Below, piece by piece: positions 32,181 to 41,487 of a stretch of 52,249 nt of DNA (position 1 is its first letter; each line of letters begins with the position of its first letter). The notes under the pieces were generated by a model. That model ran no database searches and was not told the DNA's origin. It saw only the letters and a list, made by a program, of their open reading frames with translations. The stretch is taken from the NCBI GenBank assembly GCA_003248395.1, contig QFNA01000032.1:1-52249 (forward strand), given 5' to 3'. This DNA is from Citromicrobium sp. (GTDB lineage: Bacteria > Pseudomonadota > Alphaproteobacteria > Sphingomonadales > Sphingomonadaceae). The position numbers were made by a program, and so were the translations under genes.

Positions 32181-33331
32181 GACCAGTTCTCCAGTGCACC
32201 GATCGCCTGTCCGCCAGGAATGAAAGCCACGCGCCAATACATCCACAGGATCAGCGCTGCGAAGATGACGAACGGTCCCCATAGCGCGAGGATCGGATCA
32301 ACGAGGCCCAGTGTGGCGACGTCTTCGCCATATTGGTTGACCTTGTGATAGGCGACGACCATTACGATCGAGAGGAATACGCCCAACGCACTGGTAGATC
32401 GCTTTGGCGGGATTCCCAATGCCACGCCCAACAGGGGCATCAGCGCCATCATTACCACTTCGACCAGACGGAAATTGAAGCTGGCCTGGCTGGCATCTCG
32501 TGTGGTCTCGTTCAGATTCTTGTCCCAGCCGATGCGCAACAGCTCCGGCAAAATATATTCCCGTTCGTCTTCTCCGCGATCGCGGAATTCTTCGATGGCT
32601 GGGAGGTCAATCGGCAGATCGTGGCGCGTAAAGGTAAGGACCCGTGGAGTTTGTTTGCCATTGCCCGTGTCCTGCACGATCGTACCTTCGGCCAGACGCA
32701 GGATGATGGTATCGGGATTGTCGGTCGTGGCGAGAAAGGAGCCCTCCCGCGCCGAGATCGACAAAACCTGCCCCTTCTCGTTGGAGACTCGGGCAAAAAT
32801 TCCCTTAAGTTGCCGACCGTCGTCAGCGCTTTCTTCTATCCTGAGAGCCATTCGATCTGCCAGCGTCGTGAATTCGCCGACCTTGATCGATGCCCCCAAT
32901 GCTCCAGACCTGAGCTCGTATTCGAGACGTTCATAGGTGAATCGGCTTACAGGCTGGATGAAGAAAACCAGCGCGACATTGAGGGCAATCAGCACCCCTG
33001 TAATCATATACGGCACGCGCAGCAGCCGCCCATAACTCAAACCGACGGCACGGAACACATCGAGCTCGCTGCTGGTCGCCAGCTTGCGAAAGGCGAGCAA
33101 AACGCCGAGCAGAAGCCCTAGCGGAATAGCGAGACTCGCATATTCGGGCAGCATCGTGGCCAGCATTTTGAAGACTACGCCGACCGGGCCACCTTCGACC
33201 GCGACAAAATCGAGCAGCCGGAGCATTTTGTCGAGGACCAACAGAGACGCGGCCAGCGCAAATACACCCAGCATCGGCACGATGACGAGCCGAAAAATAT
33301 AGCGGTCTATGCTGGGCAGGAAGTTGAACAC
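32147..33331 (-). CDS. lptF: LPS export ABC transporter permease LptF
   Basis: Paralogue of LptG and second permease of the LPS extractor, 394 aa. It shows IDRYIFRLVIVPMLGVFALAAS at the N-terminus, then PEYASLAIPLGLLLGVLLAFRKL and SSELDVFRAVGLSYGRLL. The periplasmic domain and C-terminal helices follow (MMALMPLLGVALGIPPKRS). The GTG at 33331 (VFNFLPSIDRY) with AGG about 7 bases upstream is preferred over TTG 33346. It overlaps lptG. Confidence 0.9.
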   Translation of the reverse strand: MFNFLPSIDRYIFRLVIVPMLGVFALAASLLVLDKMLRLLDFVAVEGGPVGVVFKMLATMLPEYASLAIPLGLLLGVLLAFRKLATSSELDVFRAVGLSYGRLLRVPYMITGVLIALNVALVFFIQPVSRFTYERLEYELRSGALGASIKVGEFTTLADRMALRIEESADDGRQLKGIFARVSNEKGQVLSISAREGSFLATTDNPDTIILRLAEGTIVQDTGNGKQTPRVLTFTRHDLPIDLPAIEEFRDRGEDEREYILPELLRIGWDKNLNETTRDASQASFNFRLVEVVMMALMPLLGVALGIPPKRSTSALGVFLSIVMVVAYHKVNQYGEDVATLGLVDPILALWGPFVIFAALILWMYWRVAFIPGGQAIGALENWSCSSTSSLREG

Positions 33332-33424
33332 AAAGGGCCTGGACAATGGAGGTCTGGCTTGGCCCTAGCGACAATTCGCGGTCAGGTCATGCCCCTTATG
33401 CTGGCCGAATTTTCGAGACTCTCT

Positions 33425-33793
33425 TCAAGCCTTTTCGAGAGTGCACTGCAGAGGGTGCTGGTTCTGCCGCGCAAAATCCATCACCTGATTTACCTTGGTT
33501 TCTGCAACTTCATACGGAAAGATGCCGCACACGCCGACGCCCTTTTGGTGGACGTGGAGCATGACCCGGGTGGCTTCCTCCATATCCATGCGGAAGAAGC
33601 GCTTCAGCACGATGACCACGAACTCCATCGGCGTGTAATCATCGTTCAGCAGCAAAACCTTATACTGGCTCGGCTTCTTCGGCTTGGACCGCGTTTTAGT
33701 CGCGGTGACAACCTGCCCTGCGCCATCGCCCTCGCGAGGGTCATCTGAGCTTTCGGAAGCTTCAATAGGGAGAGGGTGGTTCGTATCGATCAT
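33425..33793 (-). CDS. clpS: ATP-dependent Clp protease adaptor ClpS
   Basis: Adaptor of 122 aa that delivers N-degron proteins to ClpAP. The core is complete: VLLLNDDYTPMEFVVIVL, then FFRMDMEEATRVMLHVHQKG and VCGIFPYEVAETKV. A roughly 45-residue hydrophilic N-terminal tail precedes it, which in the family inserts into ClpA. The start ATG 33793 is chosen because an upstream frame to 33856 has no clear ribosome site either and less family support. The Aat transferase gene, which makes ClpS substrates, is also in this window. Confidence 0.92.
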   Translation of the reverse strand: MIDTNHPLPIEASESSDDPREGDGAGQVVTATKTRSKPKKPSQYKVLLLNDDYTPMEFVVIVLKRFFRMDMEEATRVMLHVHQKGVGVCGIFPYEVAETKVNQVMDFARQNQHPLQCTLEKA

Positions 33794-33875
33794 CGGAAGC
33801 GGCAATATCGTATCAAATTCGGGAATCGCAAGCAGTCTGCGGCAATCGGCAAGCACGTCGCACGGCGCCTAGACG

Positions 33876-33911
33876 GAAAACGGGCCGGATAGCGTTTGCC
33901 ATCCGGCCCGT
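33876..33911 (-). terminator. Rho-independent terminator after the phasin gene
   Basis: On the minus strand an 11-bp perfect stem (33911-33901 with 33890-33880) with a 10-base loop is followed by TTTTCC. It lies about 60 bases after the phasin stop codon. Confidence 0.8.
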
Positions 33912-33973
33912 CGTGTCCAACCACCGGGCATGGGAGAGAGGAGGGAGAGCCCGGAGGTTCGAAGCAAATCCGC

Positions 33974-34768
33974 TTATGCGGCCTTGCGAACCTTATCGGC
34001 AGCTAGGCTCATGCGGCTCGAAACCGGGGCGAAAGCTTCGTTAGCAAGCTTCAGCATGGCTTCGGTGTTCTTCGATGCAGCCGACACCATCGTGTCGAAG
34101 TTGCGGCGTGCGATCTCGCCCTGCAGCTGGAACAGCTCGGTCGGCGACTTCACGGCAGCCATCTTCTTGACGTCGTCCTGCACCACTTCGACGGCGCCCT
34201 TGGCGTCTTCGACGTAGGTGCGGCCCATGTCCTGCATGCCCGAAGCGAGAATCTTGCCCGATTCGACGAACGCTTCAAGGTTGCCCTTCTGGAATTCGAC
34301 GACTTCCGAGGTCAGTTCTGCGCCCTTTTCGTAGGCAGCCTTGGCACGGGTCTGCACGTCGGCAGCCATTTCCTTCGCTTTGGCGGTGTAATCGTTGTTC
34401 TTTGCGGTCTTGGCAGTAGCCATGATCTTATCCTTCATCTTGGATGTGTTGGGTGCCACAGCAGCTTTGCCTGCGGTGGTTTTCTGTGCGGATTTCTTCG
34501 CAATGGTCGGTTTGGACACCGGCTTGCGTTTCGTTCTCTTGGCAGCGACCTTCTTGGCCGAAACAGGCGCTTTCGCGATTGCCGGCTTCGGCTTGTCGGT
34601 AGTTTCAACCGTCTTCGCGACGGATTCACTCTCAGCTTCGGTGGGCTTGGTTGCCGCGACTGCCTTCTCGACGGTCTTGGCATTCACTGCACCATTAGTC
34701 TTCTTTTCCGCGGCCTCGGCAAAAGCCTTTTCTGCAGCGGCATCGATTTTGCTCTGGCTTTCGGCCAT
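33974..34768 (-). CDS. phaP: Phasin family protein (PHA granule-associated)
   Basis: Protein of 264 aa. The first half is a low-complexity Lys/Ala/Pro/Thr tail (AKAPVSAKKVAAKRTKRKP) that resembles histone H1-like tails and could bind nucleic acid. The second half, from about residue 120, is a helical phasin_2 domain (AKEMAADVQTRAKAAYEKGA, FQKGNLEAFVESGKILASGM, LQGEIARRNFDTMVSAASKN). Phasins coat PHA granules; the PHA synthase gene lies immediately upstream. Two palindromic operator-like sites precede it, so it is probably regulated by a PhaR-type repressor, which is not encoded in the window. Confidence 0.88.
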   Translation of the reverse strand: MAESQSKIDAAAEKAFAEAAEKKTNGAVNAKTVEKAVAATKPTEAESESVAKTVETTDKPKPAIAKAPVSAKKVAAKRTKRKPVSKPTIAKKSAQKTTAGKAAVAPNTSKMKDKIMATAKTAKNNDYTAKAKEMAADVQTRAKAAYEKGAELTSEVVEFQKGNLEAFVESGKILASGMQDMGRTYVEDAKGAVEVVQDDVKKMAAVKSPTELFQLQGEIARRNFDTMVSAASKNTEAMLKLANEAFAPVSSRMSLAADKVRKAA

Positions 34769-34785
34769 GGAAACCTCACTTCATG

Positions 34786-34798
34786 TTGCAGTGCACAA
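34786..34798. promoter_or_regulatory. Operator-like palindrome upstream of phasin, site 1
   Basis: TTGCAGTGCACAA contains the TGCA-G-TGCA core shared with a longer copy 46 bases away. TGC-rich palindromes before phasin genes are the usual PhaR repressor targets. Confidence 0.5.
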
Positions 34799-34831
34799 AA
34801 TAGGCCTTGTGGGCATGAAGTCAAGAAATTT

Positions 34832-34846
34832 TTGTGCAGTGCACAA
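34832..34846. promoter_or_regulatory. Operator-like palindrome upstream of phasin, site 2
   Basis: TTGTGCAGTGCACAA is a perfect 7+1+7 palindrome between phaC and the phasin gene, matching the core of site 1. A PhaR-type repressor is the likely ligand by family knowledge; binding is not shown. Confidence 0.6.
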
Positions 34847-34876
34847 TAGCTGGAAAAATCACTGAAGTCTCGCGGA

Positions 34877-36724
34877 CTAGCGTGTCGCGACGTATCGTCC
34901 CGGCGCGTCCTCAATGACTTTGTCGCCCTTTCCGCCAGGATTGCGCTTGCCGCTGGCCGCAACGACCTTGCCGTCTTGCTGGTTCAGCCATTCGATCCAG
35001 TCGGGCCACCAGCTTCCGGGATGCTCGATGGCTCCATCACGGAATTCATCGAGGCTCCGCGCTTTCGACTCATTCGTCCAGTATTGGTATTTGCCCGCTT
35101 CGGGCGGGTTGACCACGCCAGCGATATGTCCCGACCCCGCGAGAACGAAGCGGAGCGGCCCCGTGAAATGATCGGTGATCTTCCAGACGCTTTCGGGCGG
35201 AGCGATATGATCTTCCTTGCCTGCCTGAACATAGGTCGGCGTCGCCACCAGTCCGAGGTCGAGCGGCGTATCGTCGACGGACAGTTCATCGGCCTTGATC
35301 AGCAAATTGTTGCGATAAAGGTCACGCAGATACTGCTGATGCCACTTGGCCGGAAGATTGGTGACGTCGCCGTTCCAGTGAAGCAGGTCGAATGCCGGAT
35401 AGTCTTCTCCGAGTAGGTAGTTGTTGACCACGTAATTCCAGATAAGATCCGTGCCGCGCAGCATGTTGAATGTCGCGGCCATATAACGCCCATCAAGATA
35501 ACCGTCGGGCGATAGCGCCTTGAACGTGCCTAACTGTGCGTCGTCGATGAAATTGAGCAGTTCGCCGGCCTTCTCGAAATCGACCTGCGCGGTGAAAAAG
35601 GTCGCGCTCTTGACCTTGGACTCTTCGCCTCGTCGATGAAGCAGCGCGAGCGATGCAGCAAGTGTCGTGCCGGCCACGCAATAGCCTATGGCATGCACGC
35701 TCGGCACAACCAGCCGATCGCGAATGTGATCGATGGCGTCGATCTGCGCGCGGACGTAATCGTCCCACACCACATCCTTCATCGTTGCATCTGCCGATTT
35801 CCAGCTGACCATGAACACGGTCACGCCCTGCTGGACAGTCCACTTTACGAAGCTCTTCTTTGCGTTGAGGTCGAGAATGTAGAAGCGATTGATCCACGGC
35901 GGGAAGATCACCAGCGGCGTTTCCATGACCTTGTCGGTCGTGGGTGAGTACTGGATCAGCTGATAGAGCGGTGTCTCGTGCACCACCTTGCCAGGGGTAA
36001 CGGCGATATTCTCGCCCAGCGTAAAGGCACTGGCGTCCGTGTGGCTCAACTGGCCCTTGCGAAGGTCATTAAGCAGATGCCGCATGCCCTTGACCAGGTT
36101 CTCGCCGCGCGCTTCCATTGTTCGCTCGATCACGACCGGATTGAGCATAGGAAAATTTGCAGGACTAGCGGCCTCGGTAATCGACTGCGTCATGAAGCGC
36201 AGCTGCTTGCGCTGCTGCGGCGTCAATCCTTCCATTCGATCGACCATGTCTGCGACACGCTCGGCGAGAAACAGATAGGTCTGGTGAATGAGCGCGAATG
36301 CCGGATGCGAACGCCAGCGCGCGTCGGCGAAGCGACGATCTTGCCGCGGTAATTCGATGTCTCCGGACTGTTCGCCCGCCTTGGGGCCGAGACCATACTG
36401 ACCCAAAACGTCCTGCCACAGTTCGAAACCTTCGTCCCACAGCGCTTTCTGCTGCTCGATTTGCGCTATTGGCATCTGGCGATACCAATCGGTGGCTAGG
36501 GCCATCCAGCGCGCGGGATCGAAATAGGGGACCAACGCTTGCGGGTTGGCGATCTGCTCGGCCTGGTATTCCATCCACATGCCCTGCAATTTCGCGCCGA
36601 TCTGCGCCCAGTGCTGCGCGTCTTGCGGTCCCATCGGGGTTTCGCCCAACGGTCCGAACATCGCCTTCGCGAGACGCGCAGAATTTTCGTACATTTCGGC
36701 GGCGGGATTTGGATTGTCGGTCAT
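34877..36724 (-). CDS. phaC: Class I poly(3-hydroxyalkanoate) synthase
   Basis: Polymerase of 615 aa that makes PHA from hydroxyacyl-CoA on granules. The alpha/beta-hydrolase core carries the lipase-like box AIGYCVAGTTLA with the catalytic Cys (the form CVAG is seen instead of CVGG), the Asp in QAGKEDHIAPPESVW and the His in AGSGHIAGVVNPP. The N-terminal domain (about residues 1-200) is typical of class I. The start ATG 36724 gives MTDNPNPAAEMY. Phasin follows on the same strand after a 108-base gap with operator sites. Confidence 0.93.
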   Translation of the reverse strand: MTDNPNPAAEMYENSARLAKAMFGPLGETPMGPQDAQHWAQIGAKLQGMWMEYQAEQIANPQALVPYFDPARWMALATDWYRQMPIAQIEQQKALWDEGFELWQDVLGQYGLGPKAGEQSGDIELPRQDRRFADARWRSHPAFALIHQTYLFLAERVADMVDRMEGLTPQQRKQLRFMTQSITEAASPANFPMLNPVVIERTMEARGENLVKGMRHLLNDLRKGQLSHTDASAFTLGENIAVTPGKVVHETPLYQLIQYSPTTDKVMETPLVIFPPWINRFYILDLNAKKSFVKWTVQQGVTVFMVSWKSADATMKDVVWDDYVRAQIDAIDHIRDRLVVPSVHAIGYCVAGTTLAASLALLHRRGEESKVKSATFFTAQVDFEKAGELLNFIDDAQLGTFKALSPDGYLDGRYMAATFNMLRGTDLIWNYVVNNYLLGEDYPAFDLLHWNGDVTNLPAKWHQQYLRDLYRNNLLIKADELSVDDTPLDLGLVATPTYVQAGKEDHIAPPESVWKITDHFTGPLRFVLAGSGHIAGVVNPPEAGKYQYWTNESKARSLDEFRDGAIEHPGSWWPDWIEWLNQQDGKVVAASGKRNPGGKGDKVIEDAPGRYVATR

Positions 36725-36826
36725 CGTCGCTCCTCGTGCGCAAGCGTGTCTGTCATACAAGTTAGAACAATTCGCGCGTGCAGGCATCTATGTCATTTGC
36801 GCCTGCCGCACGAATAGGTAATCAGT

Positions 36827-38041
36827 ATGACTGAAACAACGTCCGACGGAGCCGGAATGTCCGAAGATTTTTACCGCATCAAGCGTCTGCCGCCTTATGT
36901 CATTGCGGAAGTCAACGCGATGCGGCATGCAGCCCGCCGTGCCGGACGCGATGTCATCGACCTTGGCATGGGCAACCCCGACCATCCGCCTCCGCAGCAC
37001 GTGATCGACAAATTGTGCGAAGTCGCGGGCAAGCCCAGCGCGCATGGCTATTCCCAATCAAAGGGCATCCCCGGGCTGCGCAAGGCGCAGGCGAATTACT
37101 ACAAGCGTCGTTTCGGTGTCGAACTCGATCCCGAAAGCGAAGTGGTCGTGACCATGGGATCCAAGGAGGGGCTCTCTTCCATGGCGACCGCGATCATCGC
37201 GCCCGGCGATGTCGTCCTCGCGCCCAGCCCCAGCTATCCGATCCACACTTTCGGATTCATCATCGCTGGAGCAACCATCCGCAGCGTGCCAACCACACCC
37301 GACGAAAAATACTGGCAGGCGCTCGAAAATGCGATGGCTTATACCGTGCCTCGCCCGACGGTACTGGTGGTAAACTATCCCAGCAATCCCACGGCAGAGA
37401 CTGTCGATCTTGGTTTCTACGAGCGCCTCGTGAAATGGGCGAAAGAAAACGACGTCTGGGTATTGTCGGACCTTGCCTACTCGGAACTCTATTATGACGG
37501 CAAACCGACCCGGTCGATCCTGGAAGTTCCAGGAGCGAAGGACGTAGCGGTGGAATTCACCTCGATGTCCAAGACCTACTCGATGGCAGGTTGGCGCATG
37601 GGGTTCGCCGTCGGCAATCCCAAGCTTATTTCTGCGCTTACGCGGGTGAAATCCTATCTCGATTACGGCGCTTTCACACCCATCCAGGCAGCTGCCTGTG
37701 CGGCCCTCAACGGACCGCAGGAAATCGTCGAGGAAAACCGCCAACGTTATCAGCATCGACGCGACGTGATGGTGGAATCCTTCGGACGAGCCGGTTGGGA
37801 CATCCCGGTCCCGCCTGCAAGCATGTTTGCCTGGGCACCGCTGCCGCCGGGGTTCCACAACGTCGGAAGTCTCGAGTTTTCCAAGCAATTGCTCGAGCAT
37901 GCCGGTGTCGCTGTGGCGGCAGGAGTCGGTTATGGCGAGGAAGGTGAAGGCTATGTCCGCATCGCAATTGTCGAAAACGAACAGCGCATTCGTCAAGCCG
38001 CAAGAAACGTGAAGAAATTCCTTGCCGAGCGCGCAGGCTGA
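36827..38041 (+). CDS. alaC: Alanine/glutamate-type aminotransferase (AlaC-like, class I PLP)
   Basis: PLP-dependent aminotransferase of 404 aa. It has FYRIKRLPPYVIAEVNAMRH, DLGMGNPDHPPPQHVI, the VVNYPSNPTAETVD loop, and the PLP Lys in EFTSMSKTYSMAGWRMGF, which is the AlaC/YfdZ pattern. It probably makes alanine from pyruvate and glutamate; related LL-diaminopimelate or methionine aminotransferase roles cannot be ruled out. It is divergent from phaC and 12 bases before a crotonase gene. Confidence 0.85.
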   Translation: MTETTSDGAGMSEDFYRIKRLPPYVIAEVNAMRHAARRAGRDVIDLGMGNPDHPPPQHVIDKLCEVAGKPSAHGYSQSKGIPGLRKAQANYYKRRFGVELDPESEVVVTMGSKEGLSSMATAIIAPGDVVLAPSPSYPIHTFGFIIAGATIRSVPTTPDEKYWQALENAMAYTVPRPTVLVVNYPSNPTAETVDLGFYERLVKWAKENDVWVLSDLAYSELYYDGKPTRSILEVPGAKDVAVEFTSMSKTYSMAGWRMGFAVGNPKLISALTRVKSYLDYGAFTPIQAAACAALNGPQEIVEENRQRYQHRRDVMVESFGRAGWDIPVPPASMFAWAPLPPGFHNVGSLEFSKQLLEHAGVAVAAGVGYGEEGEGYVRIAIVENEQRIRQAARNVKKFLAERAG

Positions 38042-38053
38042 AAGAAATAACCC

Positions 38054-38848
38054 ATGACCTCTGATCGTGTGACTCTCGATCTGGCCGAGAACGGTGTGGC
38101 GCAGGTGCGCTTCAATCGTGCCGACAAGATGAATGCTCTCGATGGCGCGCAATTCGACGCGATCGTCGATGTGGGCGAGCGCTTGCGGGGCCTTAAGGGG
38201 CTGCGGGCAGTGGTCTTGTCGGGCGAGGGCAGGGCATTTTGTGCAGGTCTCGACATATCGAGCCTTGGGGAAGGCGGGACGACGCCGGGATCTCTGGTCG
38301 AGCGGACGCATGGGAATGCCAACCGCGTGCAGGAAGTCGCAATGACGTGGCGCAAGTGCCCGGTCCCGGTCATCGCGGCGGTCCATGGCGTTTGCTTCGG
38401 CGGCGGCCTGCAGATTGCTAGCGGCGCCGATATACGCGTTGTCCATCCGGAAACGCGCATGGCGATCATGGAAATGAAGTGGGGTCTTGTACCGGATATG
38501 GGCGGATTTGCGTTGTGGCGTGGTCTCGTGCGCGACGATGTCTTGCGCGAGTTGACGTTCACCAATCGGGAATTTTCCGGACTCGAAGCCGTCGGCATCG
38601 GGTTCGCTACCATGATCGAAATGGATCCGTTGCAGCGTGCGACTTCGATCGCCGATGCCATTGCTTCCAAGAACCCCGACGCGATCGTGGCTGCAAAGCG
38701 CCTGTTCCGGGCCATGCACGAGGATGGCGAAGATGCGATCCTTCTGGCGGAGAGCGATGCGCAAGCGGCGATTATCCGCACGCCCAACCAAGTGGAAGCC
38801 GTGATGGCCGAGATGGAAAAGCGTCCGCCGGTCTTCAAGGACGTCTGA
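38054..38848 (+). CDS. Crotonase/enoyl-CoA hydratase family protein
   Basis: Protein of 264 aa with the crotonase fold. GEGRAFCAGLDISS forms one oxyanion-hole NH and GVCFGGGLQIASGADIRV the second; MKWGLVPDMGGFA follows, where a catalytic acid would lie (D in PDMGG). Enoyl-CoA hydratase or isomerase activity is expected, but the substrate is open. It is probably co-transcribed with the aminotransferase gene 12 bases upstream. Confidence 0.85.
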   Translation: MTSDRVTLDLAENGVAQVRFNRADKMNALDGAQFDAIVDVGERLRGLKGLRAVVLSGEGRAFCAGLDISSLGEGGTTPGSLVERTHGNANRVQEVAMTWRKCPVPVIAAVHGVCFGGGLQIASGADIRVVHPETRMAIMEMKWGLVPDMGGFALWRGLVRDDVLRELTFTNREFSGLEAVGIGFATMIEMDPLQRATSIADAIASKNPDAIVAAKRLFRAMHEDGEDAILLAESDAQAAIIRTPNQVEAVMAEMEKRPPVFKDV

Positions 38849-38970
38849 TCAAGCCATTCGGTAATTGTGGTGGCCGATGGTTGGTCATGGATGCCCGCTA
38901 ACCAAATATTATCCAAATGGGCGTTAACCCTCCTGCGCGGCAGAAAAGCTGCAAGGAGACGACGACAGAG

Positions 38971-41337
38971 ATGGGTAAGGCCCGCTCAGTACGGACAACG
39001 GAACGGGGACTTCTCCCGATGCTGCGCCGCGCGCTCTCGAAACTCTCGTGGAAACGTTCCCGGGGCCAGCGCGGCATCACGGTGAAAAAATGGCGCCTGA
39101 TCGCCGGCCTCGCCTTGCTCGGCGCGATCGCCGGCGTGATCGAACTCGGCCTGCCGTTCGACGATTTCCACCGCGCCCTGAGGGCCGAACTGCGCCAGAC
39201 CGAAGTGGACGGTTCGATCGTAGTCGTCGAGGTGGATGACAAGACCCTTAATGCCCTCGGCACCCGCTCGGTATCGCGCGCGATTGAGGCGGAAGCGGTC
39301 GAGAAGCTGTTCGCCATGGGTGCGGACAGGGTTTTCTTCGATCGTGCCCATGCTGACCTGACGAACCCGGCGGATGATGCAGTTTTCACAGAGCTGTTAA
39401 AGAAGCACCCTGGACAAATCTATCTCGGCGTTTTTCCCGAGATCGGGTCCGGACATCAATCGAGTGATGGTGTCTTCCCGGCTCCACTTTTTCGTGAACA
39501 CGCTGAATTGGTGCTGATGGCCGGCAGGGTGCACCCATTCGGCCTCTCCGTGAAGTTTCCATACTCTACTGCCGCTTACGGCACATCGGCGGATAAAGAA
39601 ATTCATCCATCAATTTCGGCCGCTCTGGCCCGGACGGGTTCGACGGAGAAGGGCTGGTATCGCCCAGATTTTGGTATCGATGTTTCAAGCATCCCCTCGA
39701 TCAGTCTTATTGAGGTCGTGAGGGGCGCAGGTTCGAGAGACATGTTCGCCGGGCGAGACGTTGTCATCGCATACACCGACATTTTCTCTAACGATGTGTA
39801 TCAACTCCCTCTTGGTGAAATGGTGCCAGGGTCATTTTTTCATGTGATTGGGGCTCATACCCTCAAGCGCGGATTGGCGACCGATCTCGGTTGGTTGCCA
39901 CCATATATCTGCAGCGTTTTATTTCTTCTATTTCTGGCTAATCGCACCCACATGCGTCGAGCAGACGTCACGGCCTTCTATCTGCTATTGCTTACGGCTC
40001 CTGTGGTGCTCGATTTTCTTTCAGTCAACGTCGATACCTTCCCAGCGCTTCTCGCGCTGACCATTGGCGTTCCAGCCATTTCTTTTCGACTTCGCAAATC
40101 CTTCGACATGAATACCGGTCTATTGAGGCTCAATGCACTTCAGACTGTCGCTGATAGCGATGCCTGCGACGTCTTCGCGCTCAAGGTTCGAAATTTTTCC
40201 TCTATCGCCGCAACGCTTTCTGGCTCGCAAATGCATGAACTGCTCAGCCACATAATCGACCGTATCTCAGTGACAGAAAAAAACGGTTCGATCGCTTTCG
40301 AAAAGGACACGTTCGTCTGGTTTCGTAATGTCGCAGAGAGTCAGGATCTCGAATCCCACGCTCGCGGTATTCAGTCGCTATTTCTCAACGGTGTGGCGAT
40401 CGAATCATCGCGCATCGACCTGGCAGTATCGATAGGAGTGTCGCCGAACAGCGACGCACCATCGAAGCAACGAATTGAGGATGCGATTCAAGCGGCCGAA
40501 GAAGCGGCTCAGAATCGGGCCATCATGGTCCAGGCACAAGAGATTGATGCAAAGCAACGTTGGTTGCACCTGCGCACGCTCTCCGACCTCGACGAGGCGA
40601 TGGCAATAAACGCTGTCGGCATCGCATATCAGCCAAAGGTCGATCTAGTGAGCGGAGAATGGGTTGGGGCTGAAGCCTTGCTTCGTTGGGATCATCCCGA
40701 ACGAGGGCCGATGGATCCTACGACAGTGATCGCCATGGCGGAGGAACACAATCGAATCGATCGGCTAACCGTTTATATCTTGGAGCAGGCGGCCAGAGTC
40801 TCGACATCTGCTAGAGCGCAGGGGCTCAATCTCAAGATAGCTGTCAACGTCTCAGCTGTATCGCTTCGCAGTCCAAATTTTCTACCGATGACCAGACGGT
40901 TTGTCGAAGAAACCGCGATTGATATTTCGTGTTTGATTATCGAAATTACAGAAACGTCCCTGCTCCAAGGCCATGAATGCGAAGATAGCCTTCATCAGTT
41001 GCGGGGAATGGGATTTGAATTATCCATCGACGATTTTGGCATCGGAGCCGCAACAATTGATTACTTGAAGCGCATTCCCAGTAGCGAAGTAAAAATCGAT
41101 CGGTCGTTTATCCGAAATATACATCGGAGCGCAGATGACAGAGTTCTGGTCCATTCTATGATATCGATGATCCACTCTCTCGGACGCGTAGCTGTCGCTG
41201 AGGGCATCGAGGACGTAGAATCACTATCTATCCTCGAATCGATGGGTTGCGAAATTGGTCAGGGCTATTACTTCGCTCGTCCCTTGAGCGACCATCAGTT
41301 GATCGATAGCGGTCGAAAAAGCTTCCGGATCGCTTAG
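38971..41337 (+). CDS. CHASE2-EAL protein, putative cyclic-di-GMP phosphodiesterase
   Basis: Membrane protein of 788 aa. An N-terminal helix (LIAGLALLGAIAGVIEL) leads to a periplasmic CHASE2 domain (about 50-290, with GSIVVVEVDDKTLNALG and ADRVFFDRAH). Membrane helices follow, then a degenerate GGDEF-like region (about 390-500, no GGDEF motif) and a complete-looking EAL domain with EALLRW, NVSAVSLRSPNF, EITETSLL, SIDDFGIG and VAEGIED. It should hydrolyse c-di-GMP. ATG 38971 follows AAGGAG by 12 bases; ATG 38917 is possible. From about 39390 onward codon choice becomes visibly more AT-rich than in the 5' part and the neighbours, suggesting a mosaic or transferred gene. Confidence 0.88.
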   Translation: MGKARSVRTTERGLLPMLRRALSKLSWKRSRGQRGITVKKWRLIAGLALLGAIAGVIELGLPFDDFHRALRAELRQTEVDGSIVVVEVDDKTLNALGTRSVSRAIEAEAVEKLFAMGADRVFFDRAHADLTNPADDAVFTELLKKHPGQIYLGVFPEIGSGHQSSDGVFPAPLFREHAELVLMAGRVHPFGLSVKFPYSTAAYGTSADKEIHPSISAALARTGSTEKGWYRPDFGIDVSSIPSISLIEVVRGAGSRDMFAGRDVVIAYTDIFSNDVYQLPLGEMVPGSFFHVIGAHTLKRGLATDLGWLPPYICSVLFLLFLANRTHMRRADVTAFYLLLLTAPVVLDFLSVNVDTFPALLALTIGVPAISFRLRKSFDMNTGLLRLNALQTVADSDACDVFALKVRNFSSIAATLSGSQMHELLSHIIDRISVTEKNGSIAFEKDTFVWFRNVAESQDLESHARGIQSLFLNGVAIESSRIDLAVSIGVSPNSDAPSKQRIEDAIQAAEEAAQNRAIMVQAQEIDAKQRWLHLRTLSDLDEAMAINAVGIAYQPKVDLVSGEWVGAEALLRWDHPERGPMDPTTVIAMAEEHNRIDRLTVYILEQAARVSTSARAQGLNLKIAVNVSAVSLRSPNFLPMTRRFVEETAIDISCLIIEITETSLLQGHECEDSLHQLRGMGFELSIDDFGIGAATIDYLKRIPSSEVKIDRSFIRNIHRSADDRVLVHSMISMIHSLGRVAVAEGIEDVESLSILESMGCEIGQGYYFARPLSDHQLIDSGRKSFRIA

Positions 41338-41415
41338 CACTGTCCATTGATCGCACGTACTGACTGAGCGGGTGTTTTCTCGCCTGATTACCCCGACAGT
41401 CGGGCGATTTGCTGT

Positions 41416-41431
41416 TTAAACTTGCGTTAAC
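41416..41431 (+). promoter_or_regulatory. CtrA-type box TTAA-N7-TTAAC
   Basis: TTAA (41416-41419), 7 bases, TTAAC (41427-41431): an exact match to the alphaproteobacterial CtrA consensus. The decamer GTTAACCATA overlaps it at 41426-41435 and is repeated at 41442-41451. It lies 57 bases upstream of a micro-ORF. Confidence 0.65.
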
Positions 41432-41487
41432 CATAATTCCTGTTAACCATAGTTATGCACGAATCGTGCGTAACAGGAGGTACGATT

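Noticed and set aside
34877..36724. PhaC lipase box variant (CVAG for CVGG) as a lesion
   Set aside because: The catalytic Cys, Asp and His are all present and this variant is believed to be normal for alphaproteobacterial class I synthases.
37058..38791. Minus-strand ORF of 577 codons opposite the aminotransferase and crotonase genes
   Set aside because: It spans two real genes and their intergenic gap on the other strand and shows no domain.
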